64,000 nucleotides of DNA, taken from the NCBI GenBank assembly GCA_012729315.1, contig JAAYDI010000141.1, positions 41,230 to 105,229 of the forward strand, read 5' to 3'. Position 1 is the stretch's first letter, and each line of letters begins with the position of its first letter. The notes under the pieces were generated by a model that did no database searches, was not told the DNA's origin, and saw only the letters and a list, made by a program, of their open reading frames with translations. Both the position numbers and the translations under genes were made by a program. Of the stretch, positions 54,424 through 63,853 are shown one piece after another. Origin of the DNA: Planctomycetaceae bacterium. Lineage in GTDB: Bacteria; Planctomycetota; Planctomycetia; Pirellulales; Pirellulaceae.

Positions 54424-55581
54424 ATGGCGACGATGGCTGACAAAGCGGATTACTATGAAGTGCTCGGTGTCTCTCGTACCGCATCGGCGAAGGAGATTGC
54501 CGCAGCGTATCGCAAGAAGGCCATCAAGTATCATCCCGACAGCAATCCGGGTGACCAGAACGCCACGCAGAAGTTCAAACAGGCCGCAGAGGCCTACGAA
54601 GTGTTGTCCGATGCCGAGAAGCGGGCCCGCTATGATCGTTACGGGCACGCCGGACTGGAAGGCAGTGCGACCCAGTTCCACGATGTGGAGGATATCCTCG
54701 AGGCTTTTGGGGATATGTTCGGCGGCGGCATCTTCGGCGATTTCTTCGGCGGTGGGCGGCGTGGTCGCCGCGCTCACCGGGGGCAGGACATCCGGTGTGA
54801 CGTGACGTTGGACCTGGAAGAGGCGGCGCGGGGTACAGCGAAGACGGTGGAGTTCCAGCGGAGCCGCGTCTGTCCGCAGTGCGAGGGTTCCGGCGCGGCT
54901 CCCGGCTCGTCGCGCGAGACGTGCCGCCGTTGTGGCGGGCACGGTCAGGTGGTGCAGGCCGCCGGCATTCTGCGCGTGCAGACGACATGTCCGACATGCC
55001 GCGGGGCCGGTACGGTGGTGGCTCAGCCATGCCAGGCATGCCGTGGTTCGGGCTTTGTGGCCGGGACAGTCAAACGCGAAATCCGCATCCCCGCGGGGGT
55101 CGACAACGGCGTCCGGCTGCGTCTGACGGGTGAAGGTGAACCGAGCCCGGACGGCGGACCGCCGGGCGATTGCTACTGTTTCATCCATGTGCGCGAGCAC
55201 GCGCTGTTCCATCGCGATGGCAGCCACCTGGTGCTGCAGTTGCCGATTGCCTACAGCCAGGCGGCGCTCGGCGCGACGATCCCGGTACCCACGCTCGATG
55301 GCATGGATGAGCTGACGGTTCCGGCCGGGACGCAGTCGGGTGAAGTCTTCCGGCTGCGCAAACGCGGCATGCCGGATCCCAACGGCGGACCGCGCGGCGA
55401 TCTCCTGGTACAGACGTTTATCGAAGTGCCCAAGAAGCTCAGTGCGAGCCAGGAAACGCTGCTGCGCCAGCTGGCGGAGTTGGAACGGGCGGACGTGACG
55501 CCCCATCGGCGCAGTTTTCTGGACAAGCTGCGGGACTACTTCGCTCCAACCGAGGACCAATCTGGTGAGGACCAAGCCTGA
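54424..55581 (+). CDS. dnaJ: chaperone protein DnaJ
   Basis: 385 aa from the ATG at 54424; an ATG three codons later (54433) is equally possible as neither has a clear Shine-Dalgarno. J domain about 8-72 with HPD in [10 protein letters not shown] Gly/Phe-rich region ([17 protein letters not shown]) and the zinc-binding cysteine region follow, with four C-x-x-C-x-G-x-G repeats: [24 protein letters not shown] and CQACRGSG. The C-terminal substrate-binding domains include [18 protein letters not shown] type I DnaJ that stimulates DnaK. dnaK itself is not in the window. Its stop overlaps the grpE start. Confidence 0.95.
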   Translation: MATMADKADYYEVLGVSRTASAKEIAAAYRKKAIKYHPDSNPGDQNATQKFKQAAEAYEVLSDAEKRARYDRYGHAGLEGSATQFHDVEDILEAFGDMFGGGIFGDFFGGGRRGRRAHRGQDIRCDVTLDLEEAARGTAKTVEFQRSRVCPQCEGSGAAPGSSRETCRRCGGHGQVVQAAGILRVQTTCPTCRGAGTVVAQPCQACRGSGFVAGTVKREIRIPAGVDNGVRLRLTGEGEPSPDGGPPGDCYCFIHVREHALFHRDGSHLVLQLPIAYSQAALGATIPVPTLDGMDELTVPAGTQSGEVFRLRKRGMPDPNGGPRGDLLVQTFIEVPKKLSASQETLLRQLAELERADVTPHRRSFLDKLRDYFAPTEDQSGEDQA

Positions 55582-56234
55582 TGTCAGACGAAGCCCACAA
55601 GCAGCCCGCTCAACCTCTTGACCAAGCCACGCCCCACGCCGAGGCGGTCACACCGCCCGAGACCCCCGCACCGACAATGCCGGACCCGGCGGCCGGGACG
55701 GCGGAAGCGTCCGGCACTGCGGGGGCGGTCCCCGAGGAGTCCGCCCTGGCGGCTCAGGTCGAGGACCTGCAGGGCCGTAATCTGCGGTTACAGGCCGAAT
55801 TGGAAAACGTCCGCAAACGGATGGCCCGTACGCTGGAGGAAGAACTCCGCTACGCATGCCTCCCGCTGATGGGCGATCTGCTGCCTGTGATCGACAACCT
55901 GCAGCGGGCGGTGGAAGCCGCCGCGCAGCACGAGCATGCGCCGGCACTGTTGGAGGGCGTGCAGCTGGTAATCAGCCAGCTGCACACGGTGCTGGAGCGT
56001 CACCATTGCACGCAGATCGAGGCGCAGGACGCTGCCTTCGATCCGTATGTGCACGAAGCGGTTGCGCAACTGCCCAGCCCGGACCATGAACCGGGCCAGG
56101 TGAGCCATGTCACCCAGCCCGGCTATCAGCTGCACGACCGGGTGATTCGCCCGGCCCACGTGATCGTGGCCGCGCCTCGCGAGGCGGCCGCGGAGTCGGC
56201 CGAACCACCCTGCGCCGCGGAAGAGGAGTCGTAG
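55581..56234 (+). CDS. grpE: nucleotide exchange factor GrpE
   Basis: 217 aa. The ATG shares its first A with the dnaJ TGA (TGATG), so translation is probably coupled. The N-terminal 55 residues are acidic/Pro-rich and likely disordered. A coiled coil follows (QVEDLQGRNLRLQAELENVR), then the four-helix region (LPVIDNLQRAVEAA) and the beta domain with DPYVHEAVAQLPSPDHEPG and GYQLHDRVIRPAHVIV, the GrpE signature. It releases ADP from DnaK. Confidence 0.93.
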   Translation: MSDEAHKQPAQPLDQATPHAEAVTPPETPAPTMPDPAAGTAEASGTAGAVPEESALAAQVEDLQGRNLRLQAELENVRKRMARTLEEELRYACLPLMGDLLPVIDNLQRAVEAAAQHEHAPALLEGVQLVISQLHTVLERHHCTQIEAQDAAFDPYVHEAVAQLPSPDHEPGQVSHVTQPGYQLHDRVIRPAHVIVAAPREAAAESAEPPCAAEEES

Positions 56235-56337
56235 CCTGCCCCCGGACAGTGGTGATGCCCCACCGCTTGCCGGACCTTCACGCCGGGTAGCCCTCGCGAC
56301 CAATTCTCGATAAGCTGTTCAACACGGAGACACGGTG

Positions 56338-56649
56338 ATGCCCACATATGATTATGAATGTACTGCTTGTGATCATCAGTTTGAGGAGTTTCAGTCGATC
56401 ACCGCGCCGGTTAAACGCAAGTGCCCCCAATGCGGCGAACTGAAGCTGAGGCGGCTGATTGGGGCCGGCGCGGCCGTCGTGTTCAAGGGGTCCGGTTTCT
56501 ACCAGACCGACTATCGCAGCGAATCCTACAAGAAGCGGGCGGCCGAAGACACGTCCAGCTCGTCCCCCGCCAAGAGCGACAAGGGGGCCGGGACCGCTGC
56601 CAAATCGAAGAAGACAAGCTCCGACGCCAGCAGCCAGATCGCCTCGTGA
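56338..56649 (+). CDS. FmdB-family zinc ribbon protein
   Basis: 103 aa, ATG at 56338 with GGAG upstream. The N-terminal 40 residues are an FmdB/CxxC-CxxC zinc ribbon: MPTYDYECTACDHQFEEFQ and RKCPQCGELKLRRLIG with two Cys pairs. GSGFYQTDYRS is the family's conserved tail of the domain. The C-terminal half is Ser/Lys/Ala-rich and unstructured. FmdB-type proteins have been called regulators, without firm evidence; ribosome or RNA contacts are also possible. Part of the rightward stress cluster. Confidence 0.88.
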   Translation: MPTYDYECTACDHQFEEFQSITAPVKRKCPQCGELKLRRLIGAGAAVVFKGSGFYQTDYRSESYKKRAAEDTSSSSPAKSDKGAGTAAKSKKTSSDASSQIAS

Positions 56650-56705
56650 TCGTTGCGCCGACGGCCCGCGTGCCGATCCGTTCCCGCGACGTGTGAGACC
56701 CAGTC

Positions 56706-56885
56706 ATGGCCCAGCTAACCTGTCCAACTTGCCACCGGCCGTTCGACTCGACGCGCAGCGACGCGATGCCGTTCTGCTGCGAGCGCTGCCGGCTGGTCGA
56801 TCTGCACCGCTGGTTGAATGAAACGAATACCCTGACGGTCATACACGAAGATGACGATGGCGAGGGACTGATGACGGACGAGTGA
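56706..56885 (+). CDS. yacG: YacG-like zinc-binding protein (59 aa)
   Basis: A short gene of 59 codons, ATG at 56706 to TGA at 56883-56885. AQLTCPTCHRPFDSTRSDA is followed by FCCERCRLVDLHRWLNET: the C-x-x-C...C-x-x-x-C zinc ligands and the R-C-R-L-x-D-L-x-x-W-L motif of YacG. In E. coli YacG binds and inhibits DNA gyrase; here that is only an inference from family. The acidic C-terminus is longer than usual for the size. 56 bp after fmdB on the same strand. Confidence 0.85.
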   Translation: MAQLTCPTCHRPFDSTRSDAMPFCCERCRLVDLHRWLNETNTLTVIHEDDDGEGLMTDE

Positions 56886-56901
56886 CCACCCCACGCATGC
56901 T

Positions 56902-56938
56902 CGCCATTTCCCATTCGTCATTCGCCATTCGCCATTCC
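56902..56938. repeat. 7-bp tandem repeat (CATTCGT / CATTCGC), about four copies
   Basis: CCATTTC, CCATTCGT, CATTCGC, CATTCGC, CATTCCC in a row between yacG and the next gene. It is the reverse complement of the GACGAAT units at 29.3 and 58.2 kb. Confidence 0.8.
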
Positions 56939-56952
56939 CCCGAGGTTCTCCC

Positions 56953-58149
56953 ATGACTGTGCAGACTCACGAGCTACGCCAGGCGGTGTGGGGAGAGTTG
57001 TTTCCGTGGCTGATGATCGTGCGTGCGCTGCGGCTGGCGACCAGCGGTCCGCTGCTGCTGGTGGCCACGGCGGCGCTGCTCCTCCTGCCGCTCGGCTGGC
57101 AGCTGGCCGATCTGGTGTTGGACGATCCGGCGGATCCGCACACGGCCGCGCTGCGGACCGGCGATCTGGACGCGGCGTGGGTCCATCCGCGGCAGGCAGC
57201 GGCTTCCGAACTCCAGACGCTGCCGCGTCTGGCCTGCCCTGGTTCGGGACGCGCGCTGATCACCCCGATGCTCCAGGTGCTTCCGGGGGGCGTGCAGCCG
57301 GTGCGTTACCTGTTTGACATCGACCGGCCGTGGAGCGAGCTGGGGTACGTGGCGCTCGGCACGCTGTGGCAGGTGCTGGTGTGGGGCTTCTTTGGGGCGA
57401 TCATCGTGCGGATGGCCGTAATGCAATACGGGCGGGAGGAGCGGATTGGGCTGGTGGATGCGGCGCGGTTTGTCGCCGACCGGTACGGAGCGTTCGTCGG
57501 ATCGCCGCTGTTCGTCCTGGCGCTGATGGGCGTCCTGGTGCTCGGTTCTATCCCGGTAGGCTGGCTGCTCCGATGGGACGTAGGGGTGCTGGTGGGCGCG
57601 CTGCTGTGGGGCTTCGTGCTGCTCGGCGCGCTGCTGGCGGCCGTGCTGTTCGTCGGGATGCTCTTCGGCTGGCCGCTGATGTGGGCCGCCTTGAGCACTG
57701 AAGAGACGGGGGATGTGTTTGAGGCGATGCAGCGATCGTTCAGTTACACGTTTGGGCGGCCGCTGCACTATGCCTGGTACGCGCTGGTGGCTCTGCTGGC
57801 CGGCTCCGCGGCGTTCGTCGTCGTGGAGTGGATAGCGGAGCTGACCGTGTACTTCAGTTACTGGCTGGTCTCCTGGGGGGCCGGCTCCGATACGCTGCAC
57901 AAACTCGCGGGTTCCGATGGGTGGCGACTGGCCGGCGTGACGATCATCAGCGGGTGGGAGCATCTGGTGCGGATCGTCGCGTCATCCTTCCGCTACGCGT
58001 ACTTCTGGTCGGCCACCGGTGCGATCTATTTGTTGCTGCGCCGCGACTCGGATCGGATCGAGTTCGACGTGGTCCACGTGCCCGACCAGCAGGTGCGATT
58101 CTCGCTCCCACCCCTGACGACCGACGACGCTGGCGTGCCCGGCGTATGA
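56953..58149 (+). CDS. polytopic membrane protein of unknown function
   Basis: 398 aa, ATG at 56953 with GAGG upstream. About six membrane segments: residues 33-55 (GPLLLVATAALLLLPLGW), 131-155 (LGTLWQVLVWGFFGAIIVRM), 183-205 (PLFVLALMGVLVLGSIPV), 211-240, 275-297 and possibly 345-370. A loop of about 75 residues between TM1 and TM2 and a charged C-terminus. FEAMQRSFSYTFGRPLHYAWY in a loop is reminiscent of planctomycete proteins of unknown role. Follows yacG by 67 bp across a heptamer array, so it may be part of the same transcript. Confidence 0.75.
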   Translation: MTVQTHELRQAVWGELFPWLMIVRALRLATSGPLLLVATAALLLLPLGWQLADLVLDDPADPHTAALRTGDLDAAWVHPRQAAASELQTLPRLACPGSGRALITPMLQVLPGGVQPVRYLFDIDRPWSELGYVALGTLWQVLVWGFFGAIIVRMAVMQYGREERIGLVDAARFVADRYGAFVGSPLFVLALMGVLVLGSIPVGWLLRWDVGVLVGALLWGFVLLGALLAAVLFVGMLFGWPLMWAALSTEETGDVFEAMQRSFSYTFGRPLHYAWYALVALLAGSAAFVVVEWIAELTVYFSYWLVSWGAGSDTLHKLAGSDGWRLAGVTIISGWEHLVRIVASSFRYAYFWSATGAIYLLLRRDSDRIEFDVVHVPDQQVRFSLPPLTTDDAGVPGV

Positions 58150-58152
58150 AGA

Positions 58153-58231
58153 AATGACGAATGACGAATGACGAAGCACGAGGGAATGACGAATGGCGGA
58201 TGGCGAAGCACGAGGGAATGACGAATGATTG
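58153..58231. repeat. 7-bp tandem repeat (ATGACGA family) with a 35-bp higher-order repeat
   Basis: Units ATGACGA and ATGGCGA alternate with the interruption GCACGAGGGA; the block GGAATGACGAATG recurs twice. It lies just after the membrane-protein stop in a convergent gap with glnB. Confidence 0.85.
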
Positions 58232-58333
58232 ATGGGCTGCACGTGGTTCCCTAGTGCTTTGTTACCCCTTCAGTTGCATTGTTCGCGCCACACGAGTCGC
58301 ATTGTCATTCGTTCTCCGTCCCGGCCGTGGCCG

Positions 58334-58681
58334 CTAGATGGCACCGGGTCCCGTGGCGGTGCCGCCGATGCGGGTGACGTGTTCCAGGGGGAGCACGAAG
58401 ATCTTGCCGTCCCCGATATTGCCGTCCGGCCCGGTCCGGGCCACGCTGACGATGGTGTCGACTGTCCGGTCGAGGAAGTCATCGTTGACGGCGATTTCCA
58501 GGGCGATTTTGCGTAGCAGGTCGGTCTTGTATTCCACACCTCGGTAGTGCTCCGTGTGGCCGCGCTGGCGCGCGAAACCCTGGGCATCGCACACGGTCAT
58601 GCGTTCCACACCGATCTTGACCAGCGCCTCGCGCAGGGCGCTGAGCTTGGTGGGCTGGATTATGGCGATGATCATCTTCAC
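58334..58681 (-). CDS. glnB: nitrogen regulatory protein P-II
   Basis: 115 aa, GTG start at 58681 with GGAG 9 nt upstream. Ferredoxin-like P-II fold: MIIAIIQPTKLSALREALVK, RGHTEHYRGVEY with the uridylylation-site Tyr at residue 51, and GDGKIFVLPLEHVTRI. The B-loop has an insertion: ARTGPDGNIGDGKIF against the usual TG-K/R-IGDGKIF. It senses ATP/ADP and 2-oxoglutarate and binds partner enzymes or transporters. No amtB, glnA or glnD lies nearby. Confidence 0.94.
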   Translation of the reverse strand: MKMIIAIIQPTKLSALREALVKIGVERMTVCDAQGFARQRGHTEHYRGVEYKTDLLRKIALEIAVNDDFLDRTVDTIVSVARTGPDGNIGDGKIFVLPLEHVTRIGGTATGPGAI

Positions 58682-58751
58682 TTGGTCGTTCTCCGAGGCA
58701 CGTTCTGCGGCCGGCGTGCGTTACCCATCGATTGGCGCGTCGGGTCGGCGA

Positions 58752-58757
58752 TACAAT
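58752..58757 (+). promoter_or_regulatory. possible -10 element (TACAAT) before the phosphotransferase gene
   Basis: TACAAT with no clear -35 at 17 bp. It lies inside the longest open frame of the next gene, so the gene probably starts downstream of it. Confidence 0.35.
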
Positions 58758-58773
58758 CAGAGGGCTCGCCGAG

Positions 58774-59898
58774 TTGACGTGGGAGTCGTACGGCAGACAG
58801 GATAGCACGCCGAGCCGAAGCGAGGGAAGAAAGATCACCGCATTTTCGTGTCCACAGGAGCTCTGGTTGCCTCTGGCACGCTGCGTGTTGCCGCAGTACC
58901 CGCACGGGGATCGTGTGGTGCCGGTGCAATACCTGGGCGCAGCGGGCGGGTTCAGCGGCGCCGAGGTGTGGCAGCTGGCAGCGCCATCCGGGGCGCTGTG
59001 TCTGCGCGGCGGGCCACCCGGCGTGCTGGATCCGGCGCGCTGCGTGTGGATCCACGCCCAGCTGGCGCGGATCGCCGGTGCCGGGTGTCAGCTCGTGCCG
59101 CAGGCCTTGCCGACGCTCAGCGGCGCGACGTGGGTGACATACGGGGGGCGACTGTGGGAGTTGTCGCCGTGGCTGGCCGGCACCGCCGACTACCGGCGGG
59201 CCCCGACACGGGACAGACTGGAGGCGGCGATGCAGAGTGTCGCGCACCTGCATTGTTGCGCGCGCCGGGGGCCGGCCGGCCGGTCCGGTCCCGCGAGCTC
59301 GCCGTCGCTCATCCAACGCTGCCGGCTCATGGAGCAGTTGGAGGCGGGGCTGGGGGACGAGTTGGGGCGCGCGGTGCAGCGGCAGGCGTCGCCCGAGCTG
59401 GTGCCGCGGGCCCGCCTGATCCTTGAGCACTATCGCCGCTGCGCGACAGAGGTGCTGCGCGAAGTGCGGGCCGCCGTGCGGAGACGCACGCCGTTGCAGG
59501 TCTGCCACGGGGATCTGTGGCACGATCACGTGCTGTTCAGCGGCTCACGCGTCACCGGCCTGGTCGACTTCGCGGCCATGAAGACCGACTCGCGCAGCCT
59601 CGACATTGCACGTCTGCTCGGCAGTCTGGTCCAGGACGACAGGCCGGGCTGGAAGATCGGGCTGGCCGCCTACGAACAGATGGAACCGCTCTCGGACGAC
59701 GAGCGCGCTCTGATTCCCGTCTTCGACCGGTCGAGCGTCGTGCTGTCGGGCATGAACTGGCTGAGGTGGCTCCTGCTCGAACGGCGCGAGTTCGCCGACC
59801 GGCAGTGCGTGCTGCGGCGGCTGGACACCATCATCGCGCGGATGGCCGCGATGCAGCAGTTGGGAGACGGGCCGAGCGGCACCCTGGGATGCGATTGA
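58774..59898 (+). CDS. aminoglycoside phosphotransferase (APH)-fold protein, start uncertain
   Basis: 374 aa from the TTG at 58774. Other choices are a TTG at 58732 (upstream of the -10) and a TTG at 58865 with AGGAG 6 nt before it. The protein-kinase-like APH fold is clear: VQYLGAAGGFSGAEVWQL (nucleotide loop), LQVCHGDLWHDHVLF (H-G-D catalytic loop, with His instead of Asn) and GLVDFAAMKTD (D-F metal-binding). Planctomycetes have many APH-fold proteins of this GGFSGA type without known substrate; antibiotic resistance should not be assumed. It diverges from glnB. Confidence 0.78.
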   Translation: MTWESYGRQDSTPSRSEGRKITAFSCPQELWLPLARCVLPQYPHGDRVVPVQYLGAAGGFSGAEVWQLAAPSGALCLRGGPPGVLDPARCVWIHAQLARIAGAGCQLVPQALPTLSGATWVTYGGRLWELSPWLAGTADYRRAPTRDRLEAAMQSVAHLHCCARRGPAGRSGPASSPSLIQRCRLMEQLEAGLGDELGRAVQRQASPELVPRARLILEHYRRCATEVLREVRAAVRRRTPLQVCHGDLWHDHVLFSGSRVTGLVDFAAMKTDSRSLDIARLLGSLVQDDRPGWKIGLAAYEQMEPLSDDERALIPVFDRSSVVLSGMNWLRWLLLERREFADRQCVLRRLDTIIARMAAMQQLGDGPSGTLGCD

Positions 59899-59945
59899 TG
59901 TGCGGGATGCACCGCGGCACCGCGGCAGGCCTTGGAACGCAGCGG

Positions 59946-59975
59946 TTGACCGTGGCGGAATCGGATCGGTAGAAT
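59946..59975 (+). promoter_or_regulatory. possible promoter of dsbD
   Basis: TTGACC (59946-59951) and TAGAAT (59970-59975) with 18 bp between. About 190 bp of leader precede the ATG. The stretch 59899-60173 has nothing else recognisable. Confidence 0.45.
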
Positions 59976-60173
59976 CAGGCCGCCCCGGTGCCGCGGATCC
60001 AAGAGGGGCGGATCCAGAGGGGGGCGGGCCCGTAATAACGAGTCCGTAACGAAATCGCCCGCTCAGGCGTCTATGGAGATGTCCGGGCTGATGCAGGCCT
60101 GGCCAGAGTTGGCGATGATGCGGGGGTGCGATGGAGCCCCGTTTGACTGCTTGCCGTAAGGGACGATGCATTG

Positions 60174-62552
60174 ATGTACCGCAGGATGGGCAGGATGGGA
60201 TGGATGCTGGCAGTCCTGGTTGTGTGGTCCGCGCTGGGAACGTGCGTTCATAGCCAGGCTCCGCCAATGGAGGATGAGGCGCCACCGGCTTTTGACGGTT
60301 TGTTTGGTGCGGATCTGCTGTCTCTGGATGCACCCGAGGACGATGCGACCGGGGCGCATGTGCAATTCACGGGGATGTTCCAGCTCCAGGAGGGATCGCG
60401 CAGCGGCCGTCTGACGCTCACGGCCACGATGCAGCCGGGCTACCACGTGTATTCGACGACGCAACCGCGCGGCGGGCCGTTGCCGACGGTGATCCAGGTG
60501 CTGGAGTCTGCGGACTATCGACTCACGGGCGAGTTCGCAGCCGACCGCGACCCGAGCGTGCATGAAGACGCGGCGTTTCCCGGCGTTCGCCTCGAGCAGT
60601 TCGAGCGTGAGGTGACTTGGACGGCACCATTGGAGCTGGCTGAGAGCGCGGAGCTGGAGAGCCTGCAGATTCACGCCACGGTGAATGGCCAGTTGTGTGA
60701 AGCGAGCGGGTCCTGCGAGTTGATCGCCGACGTGCCAGTGGTGGCGTCGTTTGCCGGTTACCTGCCGTCACCGCAGGCTGCGGGGGAGTTCCGGGATGAG
60801 GACGGCCACATCACGCTCGTTGGGCACGTGGAGCCGAAAGTCGCCGCGCCGGGCGGGACGATCCACCTGGTCGTGACGGCCCGGCTGGCTCCCAACAGGC
60901 ACGTGTACGGATGGGCCGCGAGCGATCCGAACAAGATCTCGAAGCCGGCGCTGATCGTCCTCCGCAAGACATCGGGCTGGCGACATGGGAAACCGCAGGC
61001 ATCGGTCGAGCCCAAGGCGGTGGAGTCGGGGCTGCCGGAGGAGCCGATCCAGTACTATCACGAAGACACGGTGTCGTGGACGGTTCCACTACAGGTGCCG
61101 AAGGACGCGGTAGCGGGCCAGTACGAGCTGGCCGGCGCGATTGGTTTCCAGACGTGTACCCCGACCAATTGCGATCCGCCGAGAGGTGTCGATTTTCAGG
61201 TGCAGGTGGCGGTATCGCCGCAGCCGGTGCGGGGGACGATTCCGCTGGAGCTGACGCCGACCAGTTACGCCAAGGTGGCGCAGGATGCGGCGGTAGCCGC
61301 GGACGCGTTGTCGCACAAGGCGGGTGGCACGGCTGGCGCGGCCAGCATGGACTGGAGCGACAAGTCGTTGGTGGCCGTCTTGGGGCTGGCGTTCCTGGCC
61401 GGCCTGATCCTGAACGTGATGCCGTGTGTGCTGCCCGTGATCGGATTGAAGATCATGGCATTTGTCCAGCAGGCGGGTGGCAGTCGCCGCGAGATATTGT
61501 CGCTCAACCTCTGGTTCTCGCTGGGGCTGCTGACCGTCTTCTGGATCCTGGCCGCGGCGGCCATCTTCGCCGGTTACAGCTGGGCGGAGCATTTCGGCAG
61601 TGTCAGATTCATGGTGACGATGATCGGGATCGTGTTCGCGTTCGGGTTGAGTTTCCTGGGCGTGTGGGAGATTCCGATACCTGGTTTTGTCGGCTCGAGT
61701 GCCGTGCAGAATGCGGCCGAGCGGGAAGGGGCCATCGGCGCTTACAGCAAGGGCGTTTTGTCGACCGTGCTGGCGACACCCTGTGCCGGGCCGCTATTGG
61801 TGCCGACGGTGAGTTGGGCGATTGGTCAGCCGGCCGGCTTGACGTGGCTGGTCTTCACCTGCATCGGGCTGGGCATGGCCTCGCCCTATCTGCTGATCGG
61901 TGCCTTCCCGCGGCTCATCGAGTTCCTGCCCAAGCCCGGGTTGTGGATGGAGACCTTCAAGCAGCTGATGGGGTTCCTGCTGATCGGGACGGCGATTTTC
62001 CTGTTCAATTCGCTGGAGCACAAGTACGCCGTGCCGACGTTGACGTTGCTGCTGGGCATCGGGATAGGCTGCTGGTGGTTGGGGCGGACGCCCATGACGG
62101 CTGCCCTGCCGATCCGTCTGCTGGGCTGGGGCAAGGCCCTGGCCACGATCGCCGTGGCAGCGGTGATTGGTTTTCTCGTCCTGGTGCCGCGGCACGAGCT
62201 GCCGTGGATCCCCTATAGCCGCGCCGTGTTGGATCAGCACTTGGTGGAGGGACGCACCGTGCTGGTCGATTTCACGGCGGACTGGTGTATGACCTGCAAG
62301 ACGAACGAGGCGGTCGCCTTGAACCGAACCGAAGTCGCGCGGCGTATTGGGCAGCTCAACGCGGTGGCACTCAAAGCAGACAAGACGCACGCCGATCCGG
62401 AAATCGACAAGCTGCTGGTCGAACTGGGGAATGCCGGGCGTGTGATTCCGTTTTACGCGGTATTCCCCGCGGGCGGAGGTGAGCCGATCACGTTGGGCGG
62501 ATTGGTATCCCAGCGGCAGGTTCTGGACGCCTTGGAGCAGGCGGGGCGGTAG
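60174..62552 (+). CDS. dsbD: DsbD-type thiol:disulfide interchange protein with two N-terminal domains
   Basis: 792 aa; ATG at 60174, after a TTG at 60171. Signal peptide about 1-28. Two DsbD-alpha-like immunoglobulin domains (about 45-190 and 210-350), each with Y-H-V-Y/H-V-Y-G motifs (GYHVYSTTQPRGG, NRHVYGWAASDP). The membrane core (about 400-690) has the redox pair PCVLPVIGLK and ATPCAGPLLVPT. The thioredoxin domain is about 684-790 with DWCMTCKTNE (C705 and C708). It moves reducing power from the cytoplasm to the periplasm. Duplication of the N-terminal domain makes it larger than E. coli DsbD (565 aa). Confidence 0.93.
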   Translation: MYRRMGRMGWMLAVLVVWSALGTCVHSQAPPMEDEAPPAFDGLFGADLLSLDAPEDDATGAHVQFTGMFQLQEGSRSGRLTLTATMQPGYHVYSTTQPRGGPLPTVIQVLESADYRLTGEFAADRDPSVHEDAAFPGVRLEQFEREVTWTAPLELAESAELESLQIHATVNGQLCEASGSCELIADVPVVASFAGYLPSPQAAGEFRDEDGHITLVGHVEPKVAAPGGTIHLVVTARLAPNRHVYGWAASDPNKISKPALIVLRKTSGWRHGKPQASVEPKAVESGLPEEPIQYYHEDTVSWTVPLQVPKDAVAGQYELAGAIGFQTCTPTNCDPPRGVDFQVQVAVSPQPVRGTIPLELTPTSYAKVAQDAAVAADALSHKAGGTAGAASMDWSDKSLVAVLGLAFLAGLILNVMPCVLPVIGLKIMAFVQQAGGSRREILSLNLWFSLGLLTVFWILAAAAIFAGYSWAEHFGSVRFMVTMIGIVFAFGLSFLGVWEIPIPGFVGSSAVQNAAEREGAIGAYSKGVLSTVLATPCAGPLLVPTVSWAIGQPAGLTWLVFTCIGLGMASPYLLIGAFPRLIEFLPKPGLWMETFKQLMGFLLIGTAIFLFNSLEHKYAVPTLTLLLGIGIGCWWLGRTPMTAALPIRLLGWGKALATIAVAAVIGFLVLVPRHELPWIPYSRAVLDQHLVEGRTVLVDFTADWCMTCKTNEAVALNRTEVARRIGQLNAVALKADKTHADPEIDKLLVELGNAGRVIPFYAVFPAGGGEPITLGGLVSQRQVLDALEQAGR

Positions 62553-62586
62553 GTGGGCGGTCGGCCGCGGGCCGGCCGCCGGCCGC

Positions 62587-63651
62587 TCACTCGTCCCACA
62601 CGGCGCCGCAGGGGCCGGCGACGACCGTGCCGATCTGCCAGCTGGCCAGCTGCTGCTCGCCGAGCATACGGCGAATGGCGTCGGCGTAGTAGCTGCTCAC
62701 AATCAGCACCATGCCGATGCCCATGTTGAAGACCCGATACATCTCGTCGGAGTCGATGTCGCCGAGCTGCTGGAGCCAGTTGAAGACGGGCGGGATCTGC
62801 CAGCTGCCGCGCCGAATCCGGACCTGCACGTTCGCCGGCACAATCCGCTCGATGTTCTCCAGCATGCCGCCGCCCGTGATGTGCGCGATGCCGTGCACGA
62901 CGCTCTTGACTTTGTAGTGGTTCTGCACGGCGCGCAGGGCGCGGGCATAGATCCGCGTTGGTGCCAGCAGTACTTCGCCCACGGTCGCGTCCAGCGCGTC
63001 GATGCGGTCGTGCACGTCGAGCTGGTGCATGTCGAATACGATTTTGCGGATCAGGCTGAAGCCGTTGGAGTGGCAGCCGCTCGAGCCAATCCCGATCACC
63101 AGATCACCCGGCGCGATAGCCGAACCGTCGAGCAGCTGTTTGCGTTCGACGACGCCGACACAGAACCCGGCCAGATCATAGTCGCCGGCGGCATACAGGT
63201 CGGGCATGATTGCGGTTTCGCCTCCCAGCAGCGCGCAGTCGGCCTGCAGGCAGCCGTCGCTGACGCCCTGCACAATCTGTTCCAGCAGATCGGGGTCGTC
63301 CTTCGACATCGCCACGTAGTCCAGGAAGAACAGCGGCTCCGCGCCGCAGCAGACGACGTCATTGACGCTCATGCCGACCAGGTCGATGCCGACCGTGTTG
63401 TGCACGCCGGCCCGCACCGCGACTTTCAGCTTCGTCCCGACGCCGTCGGTTCCCGAGACCAGGACGGGGTCCTGGTAGTGCCGGGCAAAGAGGCGGTTGC
63501 CGAAATCGAGTCGAAACAGGCCGGCGAACCCCCCGTCGAGCACCATGACGCGCGGCGAGTAGGTGCGGTGCATCAGTGCCGGCAGGCGAGACATCGACTG
63601 GCGATATACGTCCAGATCGACACCGGCACTCCTGTAAGTCGCTTTGGCCAT
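62587..63651 (-). CDS. purM: phosphoribosylformylglycinamidine cyclo-ligase (AIR synthetase)
   Basis: 354 aa, ATG at 63651. PurM motifs in order: [34 protein letters not shown] (ATP-binding G-T-D-G-V-G-T-K), [32 protein letters not shown] and the C-terminal [13 protein letters not shown] and [12 protein letters not shown]. It closes the imidazole ring of AIR in purine synthesis. Convergent with dsbD (34-bp gap). Confidence 0.96.
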   Translation of the reverse strand: MAKATYRSAGVDLDVYRQSMSRLPALMHRTYSPRVMVLDGGFAGLFRLDFGNRLFARHYQDPVLVSGTDGVGTKLKVAVRAGVHNTVGIDLVGMSVNDVVCCGAEPLFFLDYVAMSKDDPDLLEQIVQGVSDGCLQADCALLGGETAIMPDLYAAGDYDLAGFCVGVVERKQLLDGSAIAPGDLVIGIGSSGCHSNGFSLIRKIVFDMHQLDVHDRIDALDATVGEVLLAPTRIYARALRAVQNHYKVKSVVHGIAHITGGGMLENIERIVPANVQVRIRRGSWQIPPVFNWLQQLGDIDSDEMYRVFNMGIGMVLIVSSYYADAIRRMLGEQQLASWQIGTVVAGPCGAVWDE

Positions 63652-63853
63652 TGAACTTGCCTGTTTCCCCGGTGCAAAGCCAGAATTCTACGGGGACCCT
63701 GCACTACTTGTCAACGCACGGCTCCGGCCGGTCCAGACTCTCAACTCTCTACTCTCTATTATTTCTACTCTCCGCCACTGCCGTGGTCGTGGTTTGGCCA
63801 ATAGAGTATCCTGTGACGAACATCTGGCGAGTTTAGCAAGCAGGAGGACTGGG

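Noticed and set aside
58774..59898. Aminoglycoside resistance gene
   Set aside because: Only the APH fold is supported; the HGD-x-x-x-x-H loop and planctomycete-type N-terminus give no evidence for an antibiotic substrate.
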